DNA of 64,000 bases from Cephalotrichum gorgonifer (Eukaryota > Ascomycota > Sordariomycetes > Microascales > Microascaceae): NCBI GenBank assembly GCA_900312665.1, contig ONZQ02000009.1, positions 790,420 through 854,419 of the forward strand, written 5' to 3'. The notes under the pieces were generated by a model. It worked only from the letters and a program-made list of their open reading frames with translations. It did no database searches and was not told the DNA's origin. The stretch's first letter is position 1. Every line of letters starts with the position of its first letter. Below are positions 54,536-64,000 of this stretch, piece after piece. The translations under genes and the position numbers were made by a program.

Positions 54536-56588
54536 CTTTAAAATGGGGGGAGTGGGTGGGGTTTGGTGGATGTTCGGGCTATTGTGACTCGATCATGACT
54601 CTTGTCTCTTCCTTTACCCGGCCCTTCAATTTCCCTCGTTCTCCAGTTCTTGACTGGTGAGTCGGTTGTTGTGTCGACGGAGGCGTAGGAGGCGATCGTA
54701 TGTTAGATACCGATATCTCTCTTCGTGACACAAGAATGGAAAGACAAGTATTATCTGCTAGATTTGCAGATCGAAGGACATAGGATGAGAATGTAAGATG
54801 ATAGTTCGAAGAAGAAAAGGAGGGAGGGTGAATAATGCTAAAGCGCAAGAACAAGACGCCCACGAAATCACGAAGGTGCCATACTCTCTTTCTCAAGGTA
54901 AAGAAGAGGGAGAAGTGAGAAGGGGCCTATCGCGTATAGGAAGATGGAAGGTCGGGGGAGGAGATCACACAATCACCACAGCCATCTCCCTCACTCAACT
55001 CTAAATGTGGGGGTCACAGGGAGAGAGCGAAGAGGGGATAACAGGCCAGACGTGTGAGAATGATACAGACCAGAGAGAGATCAAAGTCAAGCAAGAACTT
55101 GACGAATAGGAACCTCCGATGCGAACTCAGGATGATCACCATACCGTACCGCAGAACATTGATAACAAGCTCACCCTACCAGCCAACCCGAGACACGAGC
55201 CTGGGGAAAGAGCCGCCATGGGGCACAGTTGGGACAAGACGAGAGACAAGCGAGGGATGTAAACCGGCCCACGCTGGGCGCGCCCGCGAGGGTGTCGGGG
55301 AGGGTGCGATGAAACCTCCCCGATCTGCAGCGCAGGACGATCGAGCGAGCGCCAGCGGCCGACGAGGCAGAGACGGAAGAACAGAATGAGCGTCCTCAAA
55401 TCCCCCGAGTCAAGGGCGGGATCTGCCTTGCCTCGCCGGTAGCCCCTTCTCAGCACCAGCTGGATCGGAGATCACGTTTGGTGACCCGAAACCGAGCGCG
55501 CGGGAAAGTTCTATGCAAAATGTCCGATACGTGGAGGAGAGTGTGTTTTGTTGCGAGAGGTTGAGAAGATATTATTTCCTCGAGTCGGGGCGCGTTTTGG
55601 CAGGCGTATGCATGTAGGAGATATAATGTATGAGACTCGACATTCGTCGCGGGTTGACGTAAAGAGCAAAAAGAGGAAAGAAGAAAAAATCCCTGCCATA
55701 GACGGCGGCAGGAGCAACTCACGATGCTCTGTCGTTGTCCCCATCCTTCCCTCTCAACTACCTCCCTCTCCCAGTAAAACGAATGCTTCACAACTGTACA
55801 TGTAGAAATGAAATGGCTTGCAAGCTGGCGAATGTAGAAACCCAACTCTCGTGGCTTTCACCCACTTGGTGTTCGGCCCCCTTGCCCTGTCTGGCATGAA
55901 AATGTCCGAGTCCTCCCCGTCTGATCGGCGCCGATTTCGAAACCTTCCACGACCCTTCTACGCAGGAACGGGATGAATGAGCATTACCCCGAGAAATCCC
56001 ACAGCTGGAGATGAAACATATGGAGTAGACACCCACCCCCGCGCCCGGCGCCACCGCTTGAACCTAGGCCGGGGAGACCGGGTGGGCAAGTCTCAGAGTT
56101 CGGGTGCAGGGGAATATAAATGTACCCGTCATTCCCTTCGCAGCCAGGCCCGTTTCGTCCCTTAGTCTCCCGGGCTCAAACATCATAAAAATGTCATTCC
56201 TAGGAGAATAGTACATGTGCTCTTAATGGATTCAATCATTCACATCGAGGTAATATCACAACAAAGGTCACACACATCACTTCACTGGAGAGACAAACAG
56301 TTCGTAAAAAATGGAGCTTTCTTATCTCCGAAACTAGTCATTAAAGTACAAACAAGAAACCCGCTCGATATCATCCACGAGCCTTTTCTTTTTCCCCTGT
56401 ATTCATGAGATGCCTGAACTTCCGTAGACACCTTGACGAAACATCAACATAAGTCTAAAAGAGTCGTTGCCACGCGCTCGGGAAGCCGCCCTTGCATTTT
56501 GAGTAGGTAGGAAAAAAAACAGAAAACAAATGACCCCTTTTTTTCATTCCAGGAAGAGAGAGAGATCCTTCGGGTATCATTATTCCGT
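54536..56588. other. long spacer, rhodopsin-fold gene promoter and HSP70 3' region
   Basis: 2 kb between two minus-strand genes. It includes purine-rich strands (54,790-55,110), GC-rich sequence (55,200-55,450) and AT-rich 3' flank of HSP70 (56,160-56,580). Open frames up to about 130 codons (for example 55450-55845, minus) lack recognisable motifs or splice support. No gene called. Confidence 0.45.
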
Positions 56589-58832
56589 TTAGTCGACCTC
56601 CTCGACGGTGGGGCCGTCGTCGTGCGAGGCACCACCAGCGGGACCGCCAGCACCGGGGAAGCCGCCAGGGCCGCCGGGCATGCCGCCGGGAGCACCCTCA
56701 CCACCGGAGCCGTAGAACTTCATCATGATGGGGTTGGCAACGGCCTCGAGCTCCTTCTGGCGCTCCTCGTACTCCTCGCGAGAGCCCTGCTGGTTGTCAT
56801 CGAGCCAGGCGACCACCTTGTCGATCTCGGCCTTGAGCTTCTCCTTGTCGGCAGCGTCGAGCTTGTCGTTAACCTTGTCGTCGCTGAGAGTGTTGCGCAG
56901 AGAGTAAGCGTACGACTCGAGGCCGTTCTTGGCAGAGACACGGGCAGCCTCGGCCTCGTCCTCATCCTTGAACTTCTCAGCCTCCGCAAGCATGCGCTCG
57001 ATCTCCTCCTTGGACAGGCGGCCCTTGTCGTTGGTGATGACGATCTTGTTGGACTTGCCAGTGCCCTTCTCGACGGCGGAGACGTTCATGATACCAGAGG
57101 CATCAAGGTCGAAGGTGACCTCAATCTGGGGAACACCACGGGGCGCGGGGGGGATGCCAGTGAGCTCGAACTTGCCCATGAGGTTGTTGTCCTTGGTGCG
57201 CTGGCGCTCACCCTCGTACACCTGGATGAGGACGCCAGGCTGGTTGTCGGAGAAGGTGGAGAAGATCTCCGACTTCTTGGTGGGGATGGTGGTGTTGCGG
57301 GGGATGAGCTTGGTCATCATGCCACCGGCAGTCTCGATACCGAGCGAGAGCGGCGCGACATCGAGAAGCAGGATCTCGTTAGTGGACTTGTTGGAGGTGT
57401 CACCAGAAAGAATAGCGGCCTGGACGGCGGCACCGTAGGCAACGGCCTCATCGGGGTTGATGGACCTGTTGGGCTCCTTGCCGTTGAAGTAGTCGGCGAT
57501 CATCTTCTGGACGCGAGGGATACGGGTGGAACCACCGACGAGCACGATGTCGTGGACAAGAGACTTGTCAATCTTGGCATCAGCGAGGACACGGTCCACG
57601 GGCTGCAGGGTCGAACGGAAGAGATCCTGGCAGAGCTCCTCGAAACGGGCACGGGTGATCGAGGTGTAGAAGTCAACACCCTCGAAGAGAGAGTCGATCT
57701 CGATGGAGGTCTGGGCAGACGACGAAAGGGTGCGCTTGGCACGCTCGCAAGCGGTGCGGAGACGGCGCAGCGCACGGGCGTTGGTGGAAAGATCCTGTAG
57801 ACATCAGTTAGTAACTGGTTTTCGCTTGCGTCTTGAAGAGCTAGGTCGGGAGGAAGTGGGGAGGAAGGTGCCTGGGTCGCTGTTTTTGCATACCTTCTTG
57901 GTCTTGCGCTTGAACTCGTTGATGAAGTGCTGGACGAGGCGGTTGTCCAGATCCTCACCACCAAGGTGAGTGTCACCGGCGGTAGCCTTGACCTCGAAGA
58001 TACCCTCCTCGATGGTAAGGAGGGAGACATCGAAGGTACCACCACCAAGATCGAAGATGAGGACGTTGCGCTCACCCTCGACCTTCTTGTCGAGACCGTA
58101 GGCGATGGCGGCAGCAGTGGGCTCGTTGATGATACGGAGGACGTTAAGGCCGGCAATGAGACCGGAGTCCTTGGTGGCCTGGCGCTGGGAGTCGTTGAAG
58201 TAGGCGGGGACAGTGATGACCGCGTTGGTGACGGTCTCACCGAGGTAGGACTCAGCGGTCTCTCGCATCTTGGTCAGGATCATAGCCGAGATCTCCTCAG
58301 GAGTGAACCGCTTGGTCTCGCCCTTGAACTCGACCTCAGCCTGGGGCTTGCCAGCAACATCGACGACCTTGAACGAGAAGTGCTTCATGTCGGCCTGAAC
58401 CTCAGGATCGGCGAACTTGCGGCCAATGAGACGCTTGGCGTCGAAGACCGTGTTCTGGGGGTTCATGGCGACCTGGTTCTTGGCGGCATCTCCAATGAGA
58501 CGCTCAGTGTCGGTGAAGGCGACTATCGACTACATGTTAGCTATCATCTCCCAGATGCGGTATCTTGAGAGTACACGAGAATAAAATGAGATTGCGGCAG
58601 CGGGGTGTGTCCATGAGCTATGGTGGGTATGGAGGTGGGGCGGGAGGTGGAGGTGGGGCGAGGGAGGGAGTAAGCTGCTGAGCAGCGAGGGTAGGAAGAG
58701 CGGTAGCTACTCACCATATGAGGGGGTGGTGCGGTTTCCCTGGTCGTTGGCGATGATGTCGCAACGATCATCACGGAAGATACCTACACAGCTGTAGGTG
58801 GTGCCGAGATCGATACCAATCGCGGGAGCCAT
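56589..58832 (-). CDS. SSA1: cytosolic HSP70 (Ssa type)
   Basis: Three exons (58715-58832, 57894-58522, 56589-57794; introns 192 and 99 bp) encode 650 residues, the length of Ssa-type HSP70. It is an ATP-driven chaperone of cytosol and nucleus. Seen: MAPAIGIDLGTTYSCVGIF (phosphate 1), [75 protein letters not shown] (adenosine and phosphate 2), then the substrate-binding DVAPLSLGIETAGGMMTKLI and VYEGERQRTKDNNLMGKF. The lid is followed by a Gly/Pro-rich GGMPGGPGGFPGAGGPAGG segment and the C-terminal PTVEEVD, the TPR-cochaperone signal of cytosolic forms. Codon use is strongly C-biased, as in highly expressed genes. A candidate heat-shock element lies upstream. Confidence 0.97.
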
Positions 58833-61281
58833 TTTGGCGATGTGTGTGGGAGTTTAAAATGAGGGAGAAAAGAAGAAGAAACAGAGATGCGTTTCTAAAG
58901 TTCCGGCACCTCTTTGCGGTGGTAGGAACAGGATAATAGGAAAGAGAAGAAGCAGATATGGCCCTTCTTGAAATGCGTTTTCGGATTGCGGTGAAGGAGG
59001 AGATGTGTGTAGAGAGAAGAGGGAAAATCGAGGTGTTTGTAAGGAAGGTGAAGCTGGCAGCTTAATAGTTCACAGTGTTGCGGGGCGGAAGTGACCAGAA
59101 GTACCCCGCCACTTCTATCGGTTTCTTTTTATTTCCAGCGCACACTACATAATGCTGGGGCAACCGCAAGGTTTCCACACCACTTTGTAGCCTGTCCTGT
59201 CGACCGCCTTGTATCAGAAAATTTCGAATATGCATCCGTGCCTTTCTTTCTACATTTCCCTCCTCCATTCCAGTGAGATACGCCTCTGGGAGTGTACCGC
59301 ATCGAGGCCATTCCCGCTGGAATTGGCATTCATGAAGATTCCTGAGATATTGTCCATAGCTCACCTTTTGCACCCAGTGCAGACTCGACACACCGCTCTC
59401 CACCTCGTCGCTTGTCCAACGGTTGCTGAATTTGATCTCGACAGCTCTAGTTTTTCCCCTTTGATGTCATCCTTCGATCTTGACGGTGGGGCATTATGAG
59501 GTACCTGGTACCTGCCGAGATAACCCCCCGCCAACATTTCTCCACCGGAGAGAAACGACCTCTACAGTATCTAGTACGAGCGGCCGGAAACGCCAGGCAG
59601 CTGATGGTCCCTGGCCGTCTTCTCTTTTCTCTCCCGCCACTGAGGTAGCCGTTGTGCAATTTTGCCTCCCTAGCGTCTGTGAAAGCTCCTCTAGGTCATA
59701 AACCCCACCCAAGCTCTTGTTAGCCGGCCTCCGCATTCGGCCTACGCTGAAGCAGCGCTGGCTTCAGTTACGACTAGGGGCTGTGGCGATGACGACCTAA
59801 TGAGATGTAACTTTACGTCGTAGCTCTCTAATATTGTCTTACGGCGTAAAGTACGAGAAGAAATACATGCGTGGCTTAGGAATTCTGGGCTGTCGGTGAC
59901 GCAGGAGGAGACATACTCGCCTCGTAAGTGTCTGCGCCAAGGGCCAAGCTTGTGGTACGTTGAACAGGGAGCCTCCCAAGCGAAGACATTCCATGACGAC
60001 AAGGAAGGGCGTGAAAGCTCTGCCCTGTCGCTATTTCTTCCACGACGATTCCTTGACGCTGCTTGCTTCTAATGGCAACACTCACTCTGGGTTGTTGACT
60101 AGTTGGCATCCCTTGCAATAATATCCCTGGAACGAGGAAACAAGTCTTTGGAGAGGTCCTTGCATGTACATGTATCCAAAATGTACTCGCAGTCCATGGG
60201 CGGACTTGCACGGCGCTCCTATCATTCGCTCATACCCCTAGCTAGCTGGGTGCGGGTTTACCGGAATATCTGGAATAAGAATACCATACCTGATATGAGT
60301 CGAGGTCCGCCCTCCAATGAAGCCGCCACGGCACGAGAACGGACCCTGCCTCTGGCGGAAAGGGTCGACCGGTCCGGGTTCGCCGCTGTTCCACGCCTAC
60401 AATGGCAAGCTACTCGGAAGAGTACGGTTCCTTTACCTTCTAGTTTGCGGTCCGGGCTTGTCTAGATGATCTGATCGACGATGACGATCGACTACCTTCT
60501 CGTTTGTCCCCACCACCGGCCTAACGACAGAATCAATTTGACGAAACCCAGCCATATATTGTCCCGGATTCGAGGCATTAGGAGCAGCTACTCGTAGATT
60601 CGATCCCATTACTTGCGACATAATTGATCGACTTTCCTTACATGATAGGTGACTCTATTGGTAGATAATAACGTCGTTGCTAGTATGACGCATGTGACTC
60701 GAGGGTCAGATAAATTCCTTCCTTGTCCTGAAAAGAAAGTTCTGGATTGGGCGCATTTCTTGTGGCGAAAAGCTCGAACTACCCCGCCATGGATTGACCG
60801 AGCTCCGGGTGCCAAAGGCATGTGGTACTTGGACGGAGTAGTGCCCCACGTTTGTTGAGAATCCGGTCGGATATCATTGGTTGCTCCCCTCCTCTGTGCC
60901 TCTGGTCACACCTGCAGTAGGTGGTCGGGTTGTCGTGGCAGCAACGATTCGGATATCTCACCCCTGGTTGTGGCTTCTCGTAACTACTTGGCTTCCTCTT
61001 TCCATGCACATCATCGCATCTGTACCACTGCCTGACGGTGGCCTGACGCGCTGGGTGTTGGTATCTTTACGTCTTGAAGTACTATTCATAGATACTCGTG
61101 CCCATAGTTAGACCCTCACTTCAGGCACGTACCGATTGCCTAAAATGGATAGAGCTCCGGCGCGCCACCAAGTGTCTATACCGTAGTTCCGCTGTGCCAA
61201 TCTATCACTCCCGCACAGAACTATCACTGCTGCCTGACGACATCCGAGCCAGGTCTAACTCGCTCGAGGGGCAATGGGAAG
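58833..61281. other. divergent spacer, HSP70 / RecQ
   Basis: 2.4 kb between divergent start codons. The first 250 bp hold the HSP70 leader and promoter. The rest carries only short frames (60 to 120 codons) with no recognised domain. The frame leading into the RecQ start is open back to about 61153 without an ATG, so a small upstream exon cannot be excluded. Confidence 0.45.
58964..58973 (-). promoter_or_regulatory. candidate heat-shock element of HSP70
   Basis: CTTCTTGAAA, a TTCnnGAA pair matching two of the inverted nGAAn units of a heat-shock element, about 130 bp before the HSP70 start. Nearby AGAAGAAGAAAC (around 58870) and TTTCTAAAGTTCC (around 58890) hold partial matches. Binding is inferred from the motif only. 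Confidence 0.4.
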
Positions 61282-62949
61282 ATGTCGCCTCGTACTCTTA
61301 CGAGGACGGAAAGTTCAGGGCTTACTGTTGACATAGGCTTCACCCTCCGTCGTCAATTCAATAAGGAAAGCTTCAGGTACGACACTAAGCATCCAGCCTC
61401 ACCGGCGGCCTACTTACCAATTTTCCTTTGTCTTTCTAGGCCGTACCAGAAGGAGATCATTGAGGCGACTTTGGAAGGGCACGATGTCTACGTTCAGGCT
61501 GCTACGTCCTTCGGGAAGAGCCTCTGCTTCCAGCTTCCCGCCGTGATCGAGTCTGGCAGTATGTTGCGCGTCACGTCCTACCCACTTTAGACTTTGCTCG
61601 ACTAACGCTTGCCGTCAGTTACTATCGTAGTGTCGCCATTGTTAAGCTTGATGGTACCTTTGAACTCCCTACTCCACGCTGGAGTCTGACTCTAGCGGAG
61701 GGATATGGCTCTCCCATTGTCTGACATCCGACAGATGAATCAGGTTGAGGCCTTGCGAAAAGCTGGCATCGATGCGAGGACGCTTAATTCCACCACCTCC
61801 ATATCAGAGCGAGACGCCATCAATAAAGACCTGGAGTCCGGCCACCCTTTCACCCGGCTACTCTATGTAACGCCAGAGCTCTGCTCGACTGATCGCTTCC
61901 GCCAGCGGTTGCAGCTCGTCTATAAACAGCGCGAGCTTGCCCGTATCGCCATCGACGAAGCACATTGCATTTCCGAGTGGGGTCATGACTTTCGAAAGGA
62001 CTTCAAGCGCCTGTCATGGTTCCGGGAGACATTTCCAGACGTCCCTATTATGTGTCTAACGGCGACTGCGAATGAGCAGATCCGCAACGATGTCTTATCG
62101 ACAATGGGGCTCTCGACCGCCCGGACCTCGTCTTCCTGCCGGGATCTAAAGCTCTTCACCATGACTGCTCACCGGCCAAACCTCCATCTGGAGATCAAAT
62201 ACACGCAGGACCAAGACGACAACCGCTTGGACGACTTCGTCGGTTGGCTAAACAGAGTTTACGATCGCCGCAGGGACAGGAAGCCTGAGCTGGATGCCAT
62301 TGGCGAGAGGGTCACCAACGTTCCTGGGATCATATATACTATGTCCCGAAACGAATGCGAGTCCCTGTCGGGGAGGCTACGGGAAGTCGGAATAGGTGCT
62401 AGGCCATTCCACGCTCGCCTGTCCCATGATATAAAGGAGGAGACGTTGAACCGCTGGATCAACAACGAAGAAGGCTACGACATCATCGTAGCCACCACCG
62501 CCTTCGGCATGGGAATAGACAAGGACAACGTCCGATTCGTCGTCCACTGGCGCCTGCCGAAGTCATTCGAGGGATACTACCAGGAGGTCGGGCGAGCCGG
62601 GCGCGACGGGAAGGCGGGCTACTGCTTCCTCTACTATAGCCGTGAGGACTTGGAGCGTGTGCAGCGCATGCTACGTTCGGACGGCAAGGATAGGGATGGC
62701 ACGCACTACGAGGCAAGGATGAGAAGCCTGCAGGCGCTGGCGCTCTATGCAGAGAACACGTCCGAGTGCCGGCACGCTCAGCTGTGCAGCTATTTCGGTG
62801 AGGAGGCGGTGCCGTATTGCGAGTTGGCGTGCGATTGGCACAAGGACCCCAGGGACTTGAAGTCAAGATTCGACAGGGGCCTCGCGACCACGGAGTGGGT
62901 GAGTACGCAGGCGGAGAACCTGGGTGGCGAGGGGTACTATGACGATTAA
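61282..62949 (+). CDS. short RecQ-family DNA helicase
   Basis: Four exons (61282-61376, 61440-61558, 61619-61653, 61735-62949; introns 63, 60 and 81 bp) encode 487 residues. RecQ enzymes are ATP-driven 3'-5' DNA helicases in recombination and repair. Motif 0 is LRRQFNKESFRPYQKEII. Walker A is ATSFGKS (residues 53-59), a variant of TGxGKS. Others are IVVSPLLSLM (Ia), IDEAHCISEWGHDFRKDF (II, DEAH at 157-160), CLTATAN (III), GIIYTMSRNECE (IV), VATTAFGMGIDKDNVRFVVH (V) and YYQEVGRAGRDG (VI). A RecQ zinc module follows: ECRHAQLCSYFGE and YCELACDWHKDP, four Cys. There is no HRDC or long N-terminus, unlike the Sgs1/QDE-3 type; it fits the small RecQ2/RecQ5-like class. An additional first exon remains possible. 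Confidence 0.9.
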
Positions 62950-63348
62950 CGAAGGGGGGTATGGGAAAGGGGTTGGATTGTGGAGGAGATGCGAACGAGG
63001 TCGTCTGAAAGACCGTCATCGTTTAAGGCGAGGAGGGGCCACAATATCTTGCTATAGGGTTTGTAGCTGGGTGTATATTCAAATCATGCTAGCCTGCCCC
63101 GTCCATATGACGAAGAAAGAAACAATTCACGGGTATCCTTGACCAAAACAAATCCCCTCAAAAACCGGAGGTCTGGTAGAATAGGGGGGAAAGATCCCTA
63201 AAGAGCTCCGTCGCCGCTAACCTACCCTCGAAACCGCTACAAAAGCCCTAGGCACTGCATGATGGCAATCTGCATCTCATGGTCAACGTCGATTGTTGCA
63301 ACTCCGGGGGCGCCGTTGTATCCCATCAGCCTTCACCGGTAACCCTCC
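62950..63348. other. spacer between RecQ and the right-edge gene remnant
   Basis: About 400 bp between two converging genes. No motif stands out; a second reading frame of the right-edge gene may extend to 63333 (see that entry). Confidence 0.4.
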
Positions 63349-63720
63349 TCAAATTCCTCTCCAGGACTCTGAGACTCGTCGCCGCTCGTCTCGGGAGTCA
63401 CAAGCGTGCCGGGAGAGGAAGGACGCAGATCTCGAGACGCATGGGCGAGACACTTCCTCCCAGGCAAACAGGTCCTCTCCGTTCCGGTACTTGATATTTT
63501 CTTCCTGTGCAATGGGAGACATGACCGGAGGCACATAGTCCGTCACAATGTCGTAAACGTTGATCCCGTATGTCGTGGGTCTCAGGGTGTCGAACCTGTC
63601 GCTGTCCGGGCTCGGAGGATCCCAGACGCCCCAGAAGGACGGCGGGTCAACGGGGGGTGGAGTCGTCTTTCTCGGGATGTTATCCTCCGGCTCGTGGATA
63701 GCTTCTACCTTCTCGTTCTT
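63349..63720 (-). pseudogene. in-frame continuation after the TAG, possible broken 3' part
   Basis: Directly after the TAG the same frame stays open for 123 codons to a TGA at 63349-63351. It first completes the interrupted repeat (KNEKVEAIHEPEDN, TTPPPVDPPS), adds one more core (FWGVWDPPSPDSD), and passes into non-repeat sequence (TTYGINVYDIVTDYVPP, KYRNGEDLFAWEEV). Near 63450 another frame looks more protein-like (SPGTLVTPETSGDESQSPGE, ending near 63333), so a frameshift or small intron may lie there too. Either the gene carries a nonsense mutation, or a sequencing error, or an unusual intron removes the TAG; the first two fit the sequence best. Confidence 0.45.
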
Positions 63721-64000
63721 CTAGAGGTCCCACGAGGCGGACGGGCCGGCGGTGGGCGGAGTCTTCTTGTCAGTGGACTTCTCCTGGGGCTTCTCGCTGT
63801 CCTTGGCTTTCGGGTTCTCCCAGAGGCCCCAATTCTTTTTGCCTGGGAGCTTATGCTCAGGCCCCTCGCTGTACTTTGCCTTCGGCTTGGTCCAGAGGCC
63901 CCACGAGATAGGCGGGTTAGCGGGGGCCGGGGTCACCCTGCCCGAGGGTTTATCGTCAGGGTTCTTGTATTCCGAGGAGGCGTCCGGTTTCTCACCCTGG
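63721..64000 (-). CDS. Trp-rich repeat protein, partial (5' end beyond window)
   Basis: An open frame enters from the right edge and runs to a TAG at 63721-63723, 92 codons inside the window. It is Lys/Pro/Glu-rich and built of repeats around a double-Trp core: SWGLWTKPKAK, then NWGLWENPKAK, each followed by a charged S-E-P-E-K stretch and a Pro-rich linker (TPPTAGPSA, VTPAPANPP). I do not recognise the family. No signal peptide, membrane span or catalytic motif is visible in the part present. The stop falls exactly where the next repeat should have its second Trp (SWDL then stop), so the frame may be interrupted rather than complete; see the following entry. Confidence 0.6.
   Translation of the reverse strand, partial: QGEKPDASSEYKNPDDKPSGRVTPAPANPPISWGLWTKPKAKYSEGPEHKLPGKKNWGLWENPKAKDSEKPQEKSTDKKTPPTAGPSASWDL

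Noticed and set aside
55450..55845. 131-codon minus-strand frame between the rhodopsin-fold gene and HSP70
   Set aside because: No domain, atypical composition, no splice or promoter support.
56622..57800. 392-codon plus-strand frame across HSP70
   Set aside because: Antisense shadow of the HSP70 coding exon; Leu/Val/Gly-rich with no family match.
61098..61331. 77-codon frame just before RecQ
   Set aside because: Overlaps RecQ exon 1 in a different frame and cannot be joined to the helicase motifs.
1..64000. tRNA, rRNA, CRISPR or intact transposon
   Set aside because: No B-box-like GGTTCGA-N-N-CC with a matching A box, no rRNA core sequence, no regular spacer-repeat array, and no reverse transcriptase, integrase or transposase motif was seen by eye.

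Overview
This is a stretch of nuclear genome from a filamentous ascomycete (Pezizomycotina). The evidence is many short spliceosomal introns (about 50-210 bp, donors mostly GTAAGT/GTATGT/GTGAGT, branch sites like CTAAC or CTGAC), an AA9 lytic polysaccharide monooxygenase, a fungal rhodopsin-fold membrane protein, a Sfl1/Mga1-type HSF factor, and typical fungal housekeeping genes. I cannot name the species. There is one assembly gap of 684 N (25969-26652). I found no rRNA or tRNA genes, CRISPR array, or intact transposon.

Layout. 1-5.4 kb: no supportable gene, many short GTAC-centred words. 5.4-9.9 kb: a WD40 protein (-) divergent from MCL1/CTF4 (+), the replisome adaptor. 9.9-16.8 kb: a second gene desert with the same words and a decayed 134-bp-period repeat. 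16.8-22.6 kb: HSF-type transcription factor (+), a small basic/acidic nuclear-looking protein (-), DLT1 (-). 23.2-28.4 kb: nucleoporin NDC1 (-), syntaxin PEP12 (+), mitochondrial insertase COX18 (-). 28.9-38.5 kb: ALG11 (+), gamma-glutamyltranspeptidase (-), TRM2 (+), the UCS myosin chaperone SHE4 (-). 40.2-46.9 kb: TFIIH subunit TFB4 (+), a taspase-like threonine aspartase (-), ARP3 (+). 48.6-54.5 kb: copper chaperone ATX1 (+), secreted AA9 LPMO (+), rhodopsin-fold membrane protein (-). 56.6-62.9 kb: cytosolic HSP70 (-) and a short RecQ helicase (+). At the right edge a Trp-rich repeat gene (-) enters the window and meets an in-frame TAG.

Functional links are limited, as expected for eukaryotic gene order. 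SHE4 (myosin chaperone) and ARP3 (Arp2/3) both serve actin at endocytic patches. MCL1, TFB4 and RecQ act on DNA. PEP12, NDC1, ALG11 and DLT1 act at endomembranes. ATX1 (copper delivery to the secretory pathway) lies next to a secreted copper enzyme (AA9), but they are separated by 1.5 kb and I do not claim an operon-like unit.

Exon coordinates were assembled by hand from GT/AG sites, phase and known family sequence; each model closes in frame. No convincing new multi-gene system is visible. The observations most worth a second look are the GTAC-word deserts, the nonsense codon that replaces a conserved Trp in the right-edge repeat gene, and the long acidic/Thr-rich tail on the LPMO.
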